A program made the translations under genes and the position numbers. Of a stretch of 64,000 bases of DNA, positions 53,230-64,000 are shown one piece after another (position 1 is the first letter of the stretch; each line of letters opens with the position of its first letter). The notes under the pieces are model-generated. The model saw only the letters and a program-made list of their open reading frames with translations. It searched no databases and had not been told where the DNA came from. This stretch comes from an uncultured Rubritalea sp. (GTDB lineage Bacteria > Verrucomicrobiota > Verrucomicrobiia > Verrucomicrobiales > Akkermansiaceae): the NCBI GenBank assembly GCA_937923145.1, contig CALAJT010000022.1, positions 1-64,000 of the forward strand. The letters run 5' to 3'.

Positions 53230-55236
53230 TTAATCTAACATATCTTTCAGACTAGAAAAGAAGCTATCGCGCTCCTCTTCATTAGCCTCTGCACCCATGA
53301 TATCCTCGTAATCCGATTCATCAATATAGGTGAAATCTAGTTCTTTTATAAACGAACTACTTTCACAATGCACGCGCTCACCGTATTTACTACGATAATT
53401 ACAATACGACATCGTAAACTCATCTTGTGCTCTGGTAATGCCTACATAGAGCAGACGTCGTTCTTCATCCACAGTCCCCTCTTCTTGGCTTCGTTTATGA
53501 GGTAAAATTCCGTTCTCTAAACCTACGAGATAAACCACTGGAAACTCTAATCCCTTAGAAGCATGTAGTGTGATCAGACAAACGCCTTTTTGTTTTTCGA
53601 TATCATCGTCATCATTGCGATCTTCTCGCAATGCCATGCTGTCTAGAAACTTCTGTAGGGTCTTGCCCTGACGCGAAGCATCACGGAGGTAGTCGATGAC
53701 GTCATGTATTCCCTCAGCACGTTTTTCCTTCTCTGCATCGGTTTTACAGCCGCGTTGCACCCATGAACTGTAATCGATCTTCTCTAAGAATTCCTTCAGG
53801 ATTTCTCCCATGTTTTCCTTACTATTACGGTCAAGCATCCTATCTCTAAAACTGTTTACCATCTCAGTAAATACATTCACAGATCCACGTACCTTAGCGC
53901 TTAATTCCTCAAGAACCTCCTCTGTCCCCATCGCTTCCCAGACACTGATATCCCGCTCTCTACTCGCTTCAGTGATCAACAAGATCGAGCCCTGTCCTAT
54001 TCCACGTGGAGGGGCATTGAGTATTCGCAGCAATGGCACATCACTCATCGGGTTATAAAACACCTGCAGATAAGCCATTACGTCACGGACTTCTTTCTTA
54101 TCAAAAAAGCTCTGAGCTCCAACCACACGATAAGGTATATCTAGTGTGCGCATCGCAGTCTCTAGATTTCTACTCTGTTGATTCGTTCTAAATAATACAG
54201 CAAAGTCTTCCAAAGGTTTTTTGTGTGACTGATGCCTATCCAGGACCTCCTCAGCGATAAATTCTGCCTCTTCCTCATCCCCTGGCATACTGATAAGTCG
54301 TAGTCTAGCACCTCCTTCATGAAAGGGCTTTAGCTCCTTCTCTCGGCGACCAATATTATATTTGATCAGAGAGTTTGCCGTGTGCAGAACAGCAGCACTA
54401 CTACGGTAATTAATCTCTAACAGAATAACTTTCGGGTCTGGAAAAAACTTCTCAAACTGCAAAATATTAGAGACATCTGCCCCTCTCCAGCCATAGATAC
54501 TCTGGTCATCATCTCCTACTACGCAGACATTGTAGGGAGCTCCGACTAGTTTCTGAAGCAGGCGCATTTGGAGACCATTGGTATCTTGAAATTCGTCTAC
54601 AGTTACGTATTGGTAGCGTTTCTGCAGCACCTCACGCACATCTTTATGTTCACGTAGTAGTCTCTCTGCTAACACAAGTAAGTCATCGAAATCTACTGCA
54701 TTTTGTGCTCTCAGTTCTGCAGTATAAGCTCTCGCTATTTCACTGACTAGCTCGTCAGCATGGTAGTCAGCAGCAAGATCATCGTTCTTGTTCTTAGAAA
54801 TCATGCTCAGCACCTGCATCGCATCGAGATTTAAATCCTTACCACCCTTCCTCACGATCAGTTGTTTCACCAGGCCTACCTGATCACTACCTGAATAAAT
54901 CGTGAAATTCTTTTTATACCCTAGCTTCTCAATTCCTTCACGTAGGATACGTACACATAGTGAGTGGAAGGTACAGACGGTGAGTTCCTTGCCCGCTTTC
55001 TTACTCACCATGGCACAGACACGCTCACGCATTTCTGAGGCACTTTTATTGGTGAATGTCACAGCTAGGATCTGAGAAGGCGGAATCCCTTTCTCCAGCA
55101 TATTGGTGATACGGCAGGTCACTGTGCGCGTCTTCCCTGTACCTGCACCCGCTAGGATGAGCACTGGACCGTCTATCGTATTCACAGCATCACGCTGTGC
55201 CGGATTCAGACTCGATATTGAAAAACTTTCTGCCAT
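53230..55236 (-). CDS. UvrD/PcrA-family ATP-dependent DNA helicase
   Basis: This ~668-residue SF1 helicase has LILAGAGTGKTRTVTCRI (Walker A), TVDEFQDTNG (Walker B), VVGDDDQSIYGWRGADVSNI, and LITLHASKGLEFPVVYLVGL and RRLLYVGITRAQDEF towards the end. UvrD/PcrA unwinds DNA in repair and replication restart. The ATG at 55236 is preferred to an upstream GTG (55260), because residues before it do not match. Its length is a little short for PcrA (about 720), with a short C-terminal tail. Confidence 0.92.
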   Translation of the reverse strand: MAESFSISSLNPAQRDAVNTIDGPVLILAGAGTGKTRTVTCRITNMLEKGIPPSQILAVTFTNKSASEMRERVCAMVSKKAGKELTVCTFHSLCVRILREGIEKLGYKKNFTIYSGSDQVGLVKQLIVRKGGKDLNLDAMQVLSMISKNKNDDLAADYHADELVSEIARAYTAELRAQNAVDFDDLLVLAERLLREHKDVREVLQKRYQYVTVDEFQDTNGLQMRLLQKLVGAPYNVCVVGDDDQSIYGWRGADVSNILQFEKFFPDPKVILLEINYRSSAAVLHTANSLIKYNIGRREKELKPFHEGGARLRLISMPGDEEEAEFIAEEVLDRHQSHKKPLEDFAVLFRTNQQSRNLETAMRTLDIPYRVVGAQSFFDKKEVRDVMAYLQVFYNPMSDVPLLRILNAPPRGIGQGSILLITEASRERDISVWEAMGTEEVLEELSAKVRGSVNVFTEMVNSFRDRMLDRNSKENMGEILKEFLEKIDYSSWVQRGCKTDAEKEKRAEGIHDVIDYLRDASRQGKTLQKFLDSMALREDRNDDDDIEKQKGVCLITLHASKGLEFPVVYLVGLENGILPHKRSQEEGTVDEERRLLYVGITRAQDEFTMSYCNYRSKYGERVHCESSSFIKELDFTYIDESDYEDIMGAEANEEERDSFFSSLKDMLD

Positions 55237-55301
55237 ACAATTTACTATTTCGCCGAGCACTCAAGCCAGCATTTACCCTGCTTGTCAAGACTGACGGATG
55301 T

Positions 55302-56687
55302 CTAGGTCTCTTGATCAGTTATCTTTTTAAGCACACTTCGCCCATATACCAAAGTCACAACTGCCATTATAATATTGATGGCGACCATTCCCCACCAGAA
55401 TGTGATCAGCTCTACTTTCCAGATAGTAACTAGCAGGTAAAAGACTGACATCGGTAAGATGATCTTACGAATGATGGATTCTACAAAGCCATACATAGGA
55501 CGCTTTACTGCTTGCAGGAAGCCGATGTAGATAAATCCGACCACATAGGCCCATTGGGTAAATACTACGATTCGTACATAAGTAGATCCTGTGCTGATCA
55601 CTGCTGGATCATCCGTGAAAATACGCACCATTGGTGTAGCGAATATGAAGAGGATAGTAGAAGCTAGCAGTATCATGATGAGTCCATAACGAGCACAGAG
55701 CGCGACTGTCTCACGCACTCGGTCTAGCTTACCAGCACCATTATTCTGCCCTACAATAGAAACAATAGCTGAGCCGAGACCAATCGCAGGGAGCAATATA
55801 ATCTGCTCAATCCGAGTACCTACTCCAAAGGCTGCCACAGCTACTTTACCATAATCTTTGAGGTAATAGGTGGTAACAAAGAAACCTAGAGCAATCGCCA
55901 TCATATTAAAACTAGTCGGAATGCCCTGCTTAAGTATTTCTCTATAGATTCTGAGTTTTGGCATAAACCAGCTGAGACAACGACTCGTGATATAACCCCG
56001 GCGGATCACCACTGAGAGCATATAGCTCGTCGTTAAAAACTGTATCAGCACAGTAGCTAATGCTATACCCCGAATCCCCATCGCAGGCAGTCCAAATCCA
56101 CCATAAAGAAACCATGGATCTAACACTAAGTTTAAGAAAAATCCAGTGATCAGCACCTTGCTAAAAGTCTTACTGTCTCCATGCGCCAGCAAAATAGCAT
56201 TACTCATACTGCCAAGAATAAATAACACTGCTCCCCAGAAAAGTGGGTGCATGTAGTCTGTAGCTAGGTTTAAGTAATCCCCCTCTGCCCCCATTAAGCG
56301 GAACAAAGGTTCTGCGATCAGTAAGCCAGTGACAGCCAGAGCCGCTGCACAGATCAAACCTAGAGAGAACACCTGTCCCGAGAGTTCCTGCTCCTTCACA
56401 CCATCCCCTGATCCAATCGCATTTGCTATCAAAGCAGATGCACCTCGCGCAATTCCCTCACTCACTGCAATAATAATAAAGAACACAGGGAACGAAAGTG
56501 CCAGAGCTGCCAGAGCAGAAGTAGAAATCTGCCCAGCATAAAACGAGTCCACCACATTATACATGGTGTTAAAGAAGAAGCCGATACTCATCGGTAATGC
56601 AATCCGACGAATATGCGCAGGCAACGGACCTGAGGTGAGCGGAGTCGATGTGTGCTTAGGATTCTTATTCTTAGGTAACTTTGCCAT
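55302..56687 (-). CDS. MATE-family efflux transporter
   Basis: This 461-residue, 12-helix inner-membrane protein has the MATE pattern (IRRIALPMSIGFFFNTMYNV, DSFYAGQISTSALAALALSF) and a matching second half (LPAIGLGSAIVSIVGQNNGA). It exports cationic drugs or metabolites using Na+ or H+. The gene is followed after a 65-base gap by the helicase gene on the same strand. Confidence 0.92.
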   Translation of the reverse strand: MAKLPKNKNPKHTSTPLTSGPLPAHIRRIALPMSIGFFFNTMYNVVDSFYAGQISTSALAALALSFPVFFIIIAVSEGIARGASALIANAIGSGDGVKEQELSGQVFSLGLICAAALAVTGLLIAEPLFRLMGAEGDYLNLATDYMHPLFWGAVLFILGSMSNAILLAHGDSKTFSKVLITGFFLNLVLDPWFLYGGFGLPAMGIRGIALATVLIQFLTTSYMLSVVIRRGYITSRCLSWFMPKLRIYREILKQGIPTSFNMMAIALGFFVTTYYLKDYGKVAVAAFGVGTRIEQIILLPAIGLGSAIVSIVGQNNGAGKLDRVRETVALCARYGLIMILLASTILFIFATPMVRIFTDDPAVISTGSTYVRIVVFTQWAYVVGFIYIGFLQAVKRPMYGFVESIIRKIILPMSVFYLLVTIWKVELITFWWGMVAINIIMAVVTLVYGRSVLKKITDQET

Positions 56688-56818
56688 CTAAGACGGCAAA
56701 CTAAACATGTGAAACAGATCTAGCAACCATGATTTGATAATCGCAAGGCTATTTAAAGTCTATAGGTATTACTTTTTCTACTAACACTGAGAAGGAAAAT
56801 GCGATTTCAACTGTATGA

Positions 56819-58516
56819 TTAAAACTCAAATCCCAGACGGAAACCTATGGAATTAGAATCAGCACCCTCATCATAGTGGCGGTATTCATAATTCACTGCT
56901 GCGAACATTCCCCCTTGTGCATCGTACATTATCCCTGCGCCTAACACTATTGCTGACTCTGGAGGAGCAGCTAAAGACAAAGTATTAATAGTAGTCTCCT
57001 GATCTTCGAGCTCTTGCTCATAAGACACTCGAATCTGAGGGGTAAACCTCCCTGCCGAAGTATTTAAATTATTAGTAATCTGGTAGCCAACATTTAACTT
57101 TGTACTCCTGAAATCAATCTCTGGAGACTTAGAACCAGCAAAAGCGCTGCCAGTCTCAGTATATGCATCAATACTTCCGTCTACTATCTTTAGCTGCCCA
57201 AAAGGACCGTGTTGAATACTTCCAGCTCCAAATATAGCTCCCATGTTTACTTGTCCTTCAAATGAAGAAAATTCAGTATCACCTGAAGAAAATAGATCAT
57301 AATCTTGAAGTATGAGACGCTTCGTATTCAAATCACCTTTAATATTTGCCACCATGACATCAAAATATAAGTCCGTATTATGACCTACATTTTCAAGATA
57401 CAGTGACGCATAAGCAGCAACTCCCTGAGCCTCTATATCAGCATCAAAAGATCCATCTTCATGACTCACATCACCATCTGAGAATAATGCAGCCCCACCT
57501 AGAGTAAAGTTTTTAGTAACAAGGTATTCTAGACCAGCACTTGCTGTCTCTGCATTTAACTCTGATTCAGGAACGATCGTTGAAAGCAGACCGCCTGCAT
57601 TAGAAACTGACCTCCGGTCTATAGTATGCGTAAAACTATCATAAGAGCCGAATACCTCTAATTTTTTAGAATCAAATAGATCGCCTTCATCGGCACGCCC
57701 AGATCTCGCTCTGAATAAACGACCATTTAGATCTCTCGTCATATTATTCACTAATAAACTAGTGCTATCACGAGTAGTAGCCACGCTTTCGTCTGTGACA
57801 GGAATAATGCCTGTGATTTCACCATTACGCACTACTGTTAAAAATCTACCAGCTCTATTCACATTGGTAAGTTCTACGAGAGCATTAGGACCTCCATCTA
57901 AAAATGCTCCTGGGTCAGATGATCCCTCAAACTCTTCAAAATCTGATCCGCTTCCATTAGAGAATCCCACACGTGCACTATCTCCGCCCAGTCCATCTAT
58001 GCCTCCACTAGCACCTCCTGTTTCCCATTCGATTCCTGCGTAATTGAATTCAAAATCAAAGTCACCCGGGGACAAATCAGAACGGTCTACTAAAATGAGT
58101 TGAAATCTGTTTAGCTTATCAACACCTGAGGAAAAGTACCCGACACCATCCCAAGTAACACCGAATGCATTTCTGCCAAATAAAGTTCCCGTGCTGTATG
58201 TCATGAGGGCTGAACCAGCACCACGGGTATCAACATCTCCAAAAAATGGTGCTATAATCTGCGATGTCGGAAGAGAAGTCTGGGATGGAGTAAATGTCGC
58301 TAGTGGTGCATCAAAAGTAATATTTCCATTATTGTTCAAAAAAGCTGAATTGCTCTCAACTCCGAAAAAATTTATATTAAATCCAAGAGGGATACTGCCG
58401 GTGGATCCATCATCATTCGCTGCTAAAGAATTTGTATTAAATCCGCCTCTTAACTGACCTAAGGAAGGAAGAGTAGAAACACCTAGAGCTAGAACTACTT
58501 TATATATTTTTTTCAT
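56819..58516 (-). CDS. Outer-membrane protein with NIDO-like N-terminus and autotransporter-type barrel
   Basis: A signal peptide is present (KKIYKVVLALGVSTLPSLGQ). Residues ~25-215 match a nidogen-like extracellular domain: NNNGNITFDAP, APFFGDVDTRG and VTWDGVGYF. The last ~270 residues alternate polar and hydrophobic residues as in an autotransporter-type beta-barrel, ending in NSIGFRLGFEF. It is therefore probably surface-exposed with the NIDO domain displayed. The start at 58516 is chosen because the signal peptide begins there. No partner gene is adjacent. Confidence 0.7.
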   Translation of the reverse strand: MKKIYKVVLALGVSTLPSLGQLRGGFNTNSLAANDDGSTGSIPLGFNINFFGVESNSAFLNNNGNITFDAPLATFTPSQTSLPTSQIIAPFFGDVDTRGAGSALMTYSTGTLFGRNAFGVTWDGVGYFSSGVDKLNRFQLILVDRSDLSPGDFDFEFNYAGIEWETGGASGGIDGLGGDSARVGFSNGSGSDFEEFEGSSDPGAFLDGGPNALVELTNVNRAGRFLTVVRNGEITGIIPVTDESVATTRDSTSLLVNNMTRDLNGRLFRARSGRADEGDLFDSKKLEVFGSYDSFTHTIDRRSVSNAGGLLSTIVPESELNAETASAGLEYLVTKNFTLGGAALFSDGDVSHEDGSFDADIEAQGVAAYASLYLENVGHNTDLYFDVMVANIKGDLNTKRLILQDYDLFSSGDTEFSSFEGQVNMGAIFGAGSIQHGPFGQLKIVDGSIDAYTETGSAFAGSKSPEIDFRSTKLNVGYQITNNLNTSAGRFTPQIRVSYEQELEDQETTINTLSLAAPPESAIVLGAGIMYDAQGGMFAAVNYEYRHYDEGADSNSIGFRLGFEF

Positions 58517-58892
58517 AGTATAGATTAAATTGGATTTTTCATACACTGGAGTCTTATCCAATATGACTGCTAAAGAATATAGTAATCTATTAACAATCCC
58601 GAACCCTATAATCTGAGGTTTTCTATGTCGAGGTATTATTGAGTTCTAGATTTATAGTAGAATAGAATTTACCTTTAACTACTGCAGAAGAGATAAACCA
58701 GTAAGCAATACACTACTAAAATCAGGCACTATTTTTGCAAATATGAATAAGACCAATTATAAAAATCGCTAATAGTTACCTGAACCTATACTCAGGCTGA
58801 CTGAGAGTTAAAATTCTTTACACTCATCATACTTCAACCTATCAGGCACATGCTTAAAACTACAAAACGTGGTTAACAAACTAAATACTAAA

Positions 58893-59600
58893 ATGAAAAC
58901 AATCTTATTATCAACAGCCTCCGCACTAAGTCTGCTATCACTATCGTCCAAATCAGCTGAATGGGAAAACAGCTTCGACCTAGGAGCTTCGATCACTAAA
59001 GGTAACAGTGAATCAACCCTTATCACAGCAGGAATTCAATCTGCACTCAAAGAAAAATCAGACGAATACCTCCTCAACCTTTTCTACACTTATGGTGAAT
59101 CGGAAAGCAATGCCACTAATGACGAGATCCTAGCAAACGCAGCCTGGAAGCACCTTCTTAATGAGAAGCAATACGTTGGGGCACGCTTTGACTTTCTACG
59201 CGATGACATCGCCGACCTCAACTACCGTACTAGCCTCACAGCTATCGCAGGAACCTATGTAGTTAAGAATGAAACCACACAGTTTACAATAGAAGGTGGA
59301 CTTGGTTACACATTCGAGGAGCAAGGCGGTATTGATAACAACTATGCAAACCTCTATATCGGAGAATTTTTCGAGCACAAGTTCAACGACAAAACAAAGG
59401 TTTATCAATCAATCACACTCTTCTCACCAGTAGATGATTTCGATAACTACAACTTCATAGCTGAGCTAGGTGTCGAAACGACACTAACAGAGACCCTGAG
59501 CCTTAAAGTATCCGTCCAAAACAAATACGATGCTATCCCTGCTGCAGGCAGAGACTCAAACGACGTCAGATTCGTTACAGGTATCAGCTATAAGTTTTAA
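58893..59600 (+). CDS. DUF481 family outer-membrane barrel protein
   Basis: From ATG 58893 the protein starts with a signal peptide (KTILLSTASALSLLSLSSKS), then SFDLGASITKGNSESTLITA. This is the start of DUF481 (YdiY-type) barrels, which have repeated aromatic-ended strands, and the last is FVTGISYKF. Function is unknown; some are induced under salt or acid stress. A terminator lies downstream. The upstream in-frame GTG at 58869 is less likely. Confidence 0.82.
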   Translation: MKTILLSTASALSLLSLSSKSAEWENSFDLGASITKGNSESTLITAGIQSALKEKSDEYLLNLFYTYGESESNATNDEILANAAWKHLLNEKQYVGARFDFLRDDIADLNYRTSLTAIAGTYVVKNETTQFTIEGGLGYTFEEQGGIDNNYANLYIGEFFEHKFNDKTKVYQSITLFSPVDDFDNYNFIAELGVETTLTETLSLKVSVQNKYDAIPAAGRDSNDVRFVTGISYKF

Positions 59601-59625
59601 TAACGCTTCATAGATTAATTTCACC

Positions 59626-59661
59626 AAGCCTTCTCTGATTATTTTCAGGGAAGGCTTTTTT
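59626..59661 (+). terminator. Intrinsic terminator after the DUF481 gene
   Basis: AAGCCTTCTCTG and CAGGGAAGGCTT form a stem, followed by a T tract. A second hairpin (AAAGCCG/CGGCTTT) lies at 59690-59716. Confidence 0.85.
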
Positions 59662-59775
59662 ATGTTCCTTCTAGAATTTTATGAGATGAAAAGCCGACCT
59701 GCTAAAAACCGGCTTTAATATTTTATTTAGTCACTCATAAAGAGTGTGAATGGCGACTTAATGGTGGTCAGATTC

Positions 59776-60090
59776 AGCTAGCTAATAGCCGGTAGCCGGT
59801 AGCATATCTTTCTTCAGACATAATGAGATGCATATGCATTTTTGAACGGGCACGTATTAAAAGCTATTGCTGATCTAGAAAGGAAGGGGTTTTAATCAAA
59901 CCTTTTCTCTTTCTTAATTTATACTACTTGCTTATATCTCAGTAAAAGCTGCGTTTATTTCTTGAATCCAAGTGATAATAAAAAAGCCGATCGAATTAAC
60001 GATCGGCTTTGAGATTTTGGTTGGTTAGCGAGGCTTCATCGTGCTGGACCAATGACTATTGATCATTGACCAATAACGTAGCCCCGCGAC
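59776..60090. repeat. Intergenic repeats between DUF481 and groEL
   Basis: The gap contains GCCGGTAGCCGGTAGC (59787-59802), the purine/pyrimidine dyad GGAAGGGGTTTTAATC...AAACCTTTTC near 59880-59910, and TTCATCGTGCTGGACCAATG (60035-60054) followed by ACTATTGATCATTGACCAAT. The TTCATC(A/G)TGCTGGAC part recurs at 24999. No gene is visible in the 59601-60099 interval. Confidence 0.45.
59978..60010 (-). terminator. Intrinsic terminator of groES-groEL
   Basis: On the minus strand AAAGCCGATCG and CGATCGGCTTT pair around a short loop and are followed by a T tract, about 90 bases after the groEL stop. Confidence 0.85.
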
Positions 60091-60099
60091 CGAATGACA

Positions 60100-61776
<1,677 letters not shown>

Positions 61777-62061
61777 TTATCCTACGATGCCGAGGATATC
61801 TGCCTCTGACATGATGAGGTGTTCCTCATTGTTGATCTTTACGTCTGTGCCGCCGTATTTTGCGATGAGCACTTTGTCATTTACTGCTACTGAGAACTCA
61901 AATACTGAGCCGTCTTCGTTCTTTCCGCCTTTGCCGAGAGAAACTACGATTGCCTCTTGAGGCTTCTCTTGAGCTGAATCAGGAAGAACGATCCCGCCTG
62001 CACTTACTTCTTCTGCTTCGATGCGCTTTAAAAGCACTCTTTGTCCTAGTGGTGTTATCAT
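61777..62061 (-). CDS. groS: Co-chaperonin GroES (10 kDa)
   Basis: This 94-residue protein has [20 protein letters not shown], the mobile-loop [13 protein letters not shown], and [19 protein letters not shown]. It caps the GroEL ring. It is the first gene of groES-groEL. There is no Shine-Dalgarno sequence before its ATG (AACCAACAATATG). Confidence 0.97.
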   Translation of the reverse strand: MITPLGQRVLLKRIEAEEVSAGGIVLPDSAQEKPQEAIVVSLGKGGKNEDGSVFEFSVAVNDKVLIAKYGGTDVKINNEEHLIMSEADILGIVG

Positions 62062-62107
62062 ATTGTTGGTTGTGTTGTGGTTGTTGGTTTAAATGTTGTT
62101 ATTTGGT

Positions 62108-62212
62108 TGTTCTGATGTGTAGCAAGTAGCATGTAGCGGGTAGCACTCGCTTTGCTCGTATGAGGTGCTTGCTAATGAATCTCTGATTCATTGCTACCAG
62201 CTACTTTATAGA
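62108..62212. repeat. GTAGC-type repeat block between dnaK and groES
   Basis: GTAGCAAGTAGCATGTAGCG is followed by GGTAGCA (62119-62145), then a spacer, then TGCTACCAGCTACT (62190-62205), its inverted counterpart. The word GTAGC recurs near 59787. Part of it (AGCACTC...GAGGTGCT) superficially resembles CIRCE but has wrong spacing. Confidence 0.4.
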
Positions 62213-64000
62213 TTACTTCTCTTCCTCTACTACCTCTGCATCTACGACTTTACCCTTTGCCTTCTTAGGCTCTTTCGGTGCGTCGTCAGCTTCAGCTTCT
62301 GGAGCTCCGCCCATTCCACCCATTCCACCCATGTCTGGCATTCCGCCACCTGCTCCTGCTGCCGCAGCAGCTTGTTGGAACTGCTCTAGCATTGCTTCGA
62401 GTTCTGCTTTGGTTGACTTGATCTTGTCTAGGTCGTCTTCTTTGAGGGCTTCCTTGACTGCATCGATCTTGCCTTGCATTTCTACCTTGAGGTCTTCTGG
62501 GGCTTTGTCGCCCATTTCTTCCATCTGCTTCTCTAGTTGGTTTACCATGCCTTCAGCTTCGTTTTTGGTAGTGACTGCTTCTGCACGCTTTGCATCTTCT
62601 TCTGCATGCTCCTCAGCATCGCGCTTGGCTTTTTCTACTTCTTCGTCTGAAAGTCCGCTTGAGCCTTCGATGGAGATTTTCTGCTCTTTACCAGAGTTCT
62701 TATCCTTCGCTGAGACGTGGAGGATTCCGTTTGCATCGATGTCGAATGTGACTTCAATCTGTGGCTCACCTCTACGTGCTGGCTCGATACCATCTAGACG
62801 GAAGTTGCCGAGGATCTTATTGTCTTCAAACATCTTTCTTTCTCCCTGACAGATGCGGATGTCCACAGCTGGCTGGTTGTCCGCAGCAGTTGAGAATGTC
62901 TGTGACTTCTTAGCTGGGATCGTTGTGTTACGCTCGATCATTGCTGTTGCTACGCTACCCATTGTCTCGATAGAGAGTGAAAGTGGAGCTACGTCGAGTA
63001 GAAGAACGTCTGTGACGTCTCCAGCTAGAACACCGCCCTGGATACCTGCACCGAGTGCTACTACTTCATCCGGGTTTACACCTTGGTTAGGCTTCTTGCC
63101 TGCGAGTTCTCTGGCAGTCTCTACTACTTTCGGCATACGTGTCATTCCACCTACTAGGACTAGCTCATTGATCTCTGATGAGCTTACGCCAGCTTCCTTG
63201 AGACAGTCGATGACTGGCTGCTTGGTTCTTGCGAAAAGTTTGTCAGTGAGTGACTCAAGTTTTGAGCGAGTAAGTGTGATCTGAATGTGCTTAGGACCTG
63301 TCTCATTCATAGTGATGAATGGGAGTGATATGTCGTATGACTCAGAAGATGAGAGGGCGATTTTAGCTTTCTCTGCTTCTTCTTTAATACGCTGGAGTGC
63401 ATCAGCTTGCTTACTGAGATCCATGTCTTCCTGAGTCTTGAACTCTCCTACTATGAAGTCGATGAGAGCATTGTCCCAGTCGTCACCACCTAGTTGAGTG
63501 TCACCGTCAGTTGCGAGCACTTCGAATACTCCGTCACCAATTTCGAGGACTGAGATATCGAATGTTCCACCACCGAGGTCATACACGGCGATCTTCTCAT
63601 CAGACTTCTTATCGAGTCCATATGCGAGTGCAGCTGCAGTAGGCTCATTGATGATACGGCGAACTTTAAGTCCGGCGATTTCACCCGCTGCTTTAGTAGC
63701 GTTACGCTGTGAGTCATTGAAATAAGCTGGCACTGTGATGACTGCTTCAGAGATAGTTTCTCCAAGCTTAGTTTCAGCATCTGCCTTAAGCTTACCGAGG
63801 ATCATTGCTGCGATTTCCTGTGGGGAATAAACTTTCTTCTCACCAGCCACATCCACTTCGATGTGCGCGTCGCCATTATCTGCCTTTACAATTGTGTATG
63901 GGAGACGCTTGTCTTCAGCTGTTAATTCGTCGAACTTACGTCCGATGAGTCTTTTCGCTGAGAAAATAGTGTTGGTTGGGTTAGTGACAGCCTGACGCTT
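62213..64000 (-). CDS. dnaK: Chaperone DnaK/Hsp70, 3' part (5' end outside window)
   Basis: The frame runs to the window edge, so the first ~40-50 codons are missing. The visible 595 residues include [60 protein letters not shown] and [13 protein letters not shown]. The substrate-binding domain has a Gly/Ala-rich C-terminus ([14 protein letters not shown]). DnaK is the ATP-dependent Hsp70. It lies about 150 bases upstream of groES on the same strand. The ORF has a GTG inside it, but the frame is plainly continuous with the upstream part. Confidence 0.97.
   Translation of the reverse strand, partial: KRQAVTNPTNTIFSAKRLIGRKFDELTAEDKRLPYTIVKADNGDAHIEVDVAGEKKVYSPQEIAAMILGKLKADAETKLGETISEAVITVPAYFNDSQRNATKAAGEIAGLKVRRIINEPTAAALAYGLDKKSDEKIAVYDLGGGTFDISVLEIGDGVFEVLATDGDTQLGGDDWDNALIDFIVGEFKTQEDMDLSKQADALQRIKEEAEKAKIALSSSESYDISLPFITMNETGPKHIQITLTRSKLESLTDKLFARTKQPVIDCLKEAGVSSSEINELVLVGGMTRMPKVVETARELAGKKPNQGVNPDEVVALGAGIQGGVLAGDVTDVLLLDVAPLSLSIETMGSVATAMIERNTTIPAKKSQTFSTAADNQPAVDIRICQGERKMFEDNKILGNFRLDGIEPARRGEPQIEVTFDIDANGILHVSAKDKNSGKEQKISIEGSSGLSDEEVEKAKRDAEEHAEEDAKRAEAVTTKNEAEGMVNQLEKQMEEMGDKAPEDLKVEMQGKIDAVKEALKEDDLDKIKSTKAELEAMLEQFQQAAAAAGAGGGMPDMGGMGGMGGAPEAEADDAPKEPKKAKGKVVDAEVVEEEK

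Noticed and set aside
62119..62176. CIRCE-like element before groES (AGCACTC...GAGGTGCT)
   Set aside because: The arms do not match TTAGCACTC/GAGTGCTAA and the spacing is 13 rather than 9; it is better explained by the GTAGC repeats.

Overview
The window looks like a chromosomal segment of a free-living, probably marine Gram-negative bacterium. My best guess is Verrucomicrobiota (Rubritalea/Akkermansiaceae-like). This is inferred from family content: TIGR03790 and DUF2851 proteins side by side, a bactofilin, many lipoproteins and outer-membrane barrels, and an almost complete lack of Shine-Dalgarno sequences before core genes. No 16S rRNA is present to confirm it.

Layout. 1-1072 is the 3' end of a DUF3516-type SF2 helicase. 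1073-10320 is an accessory island. It starts with repeat-rich DNA and a Fic-family gene, followed by a defence locus: a leftward triad (sigma-like protein, coiled-coil protein, ImmA/IrrE metallopeptidase) divergent from a rightward short type II CBASS operon (patatin-like phospholipase, DncV-like CD-NTase, stand-alone E2-like protein with a SEC-C-like tail). After CBASS come three small unrelated genes (DUF2237, HopJ, MEKHLA), separated by long nested inverted-repeat elements. 10325-24701 carries hydrolases, a TIGR03790 protein, DUF2851, a spermidine-synthase-like protein, a lipoprotein, an LplT-PlsC fusion, a K+ channel, an orphan ovothiol-type methyltransferase and two tail-anchored coiled-coil proteins. 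24741-24830 (minus) is a small SRP RNA candidate. 25089-28515 holds a ParA and an arsenate-resistance operon (arsR, GAPDH, arsJ) with a palindromic operator. 28710-35056 holds an L,D-transpeptidase, a group-2 sigma-70, a haem-factor-like protein, an AP2-domain protein, a large coiled-coil gene with a broken or unusual 5' end, and tRNA-Gly(TCC).

35114-48406 carries metF, a PfkB kinase and thiE, a TPR protein, bactofilin, cinA, a TauE/SafE permease, a phosphodiesterase, fur, a DEAD-box helicase, a BrkB-family gene with a one-base frameshift, and a secreted thioredoxin-like gene whose in-frame TGA has the hallmarks of a selenocysteine codon. 48613-64000 is largely housekeeping: rpoA-rplQ, an SDR, an FAD oxidoreductase, a UvrD/PcrA helicase, a MATE exporter, two outer-membrane proteins, groES-groEL and a 3' portion of dnaK.

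The most interesting observations are (i) the CBASS locus with its divergent sigma-like/ImmA module in place of a CapH/CapP-type pair, (ii) the candidate Cys-Thr-Sec selenoprotein with a plausible SECIS hairpin, (iii) composite nested inverted repeats sharing common outer arms but different inner arms, punctuating single-gene units, and (iv) the divergent SRP RNA with a six-base apical loop. All functional statements come from reading motifs by eye; no database searches were run.
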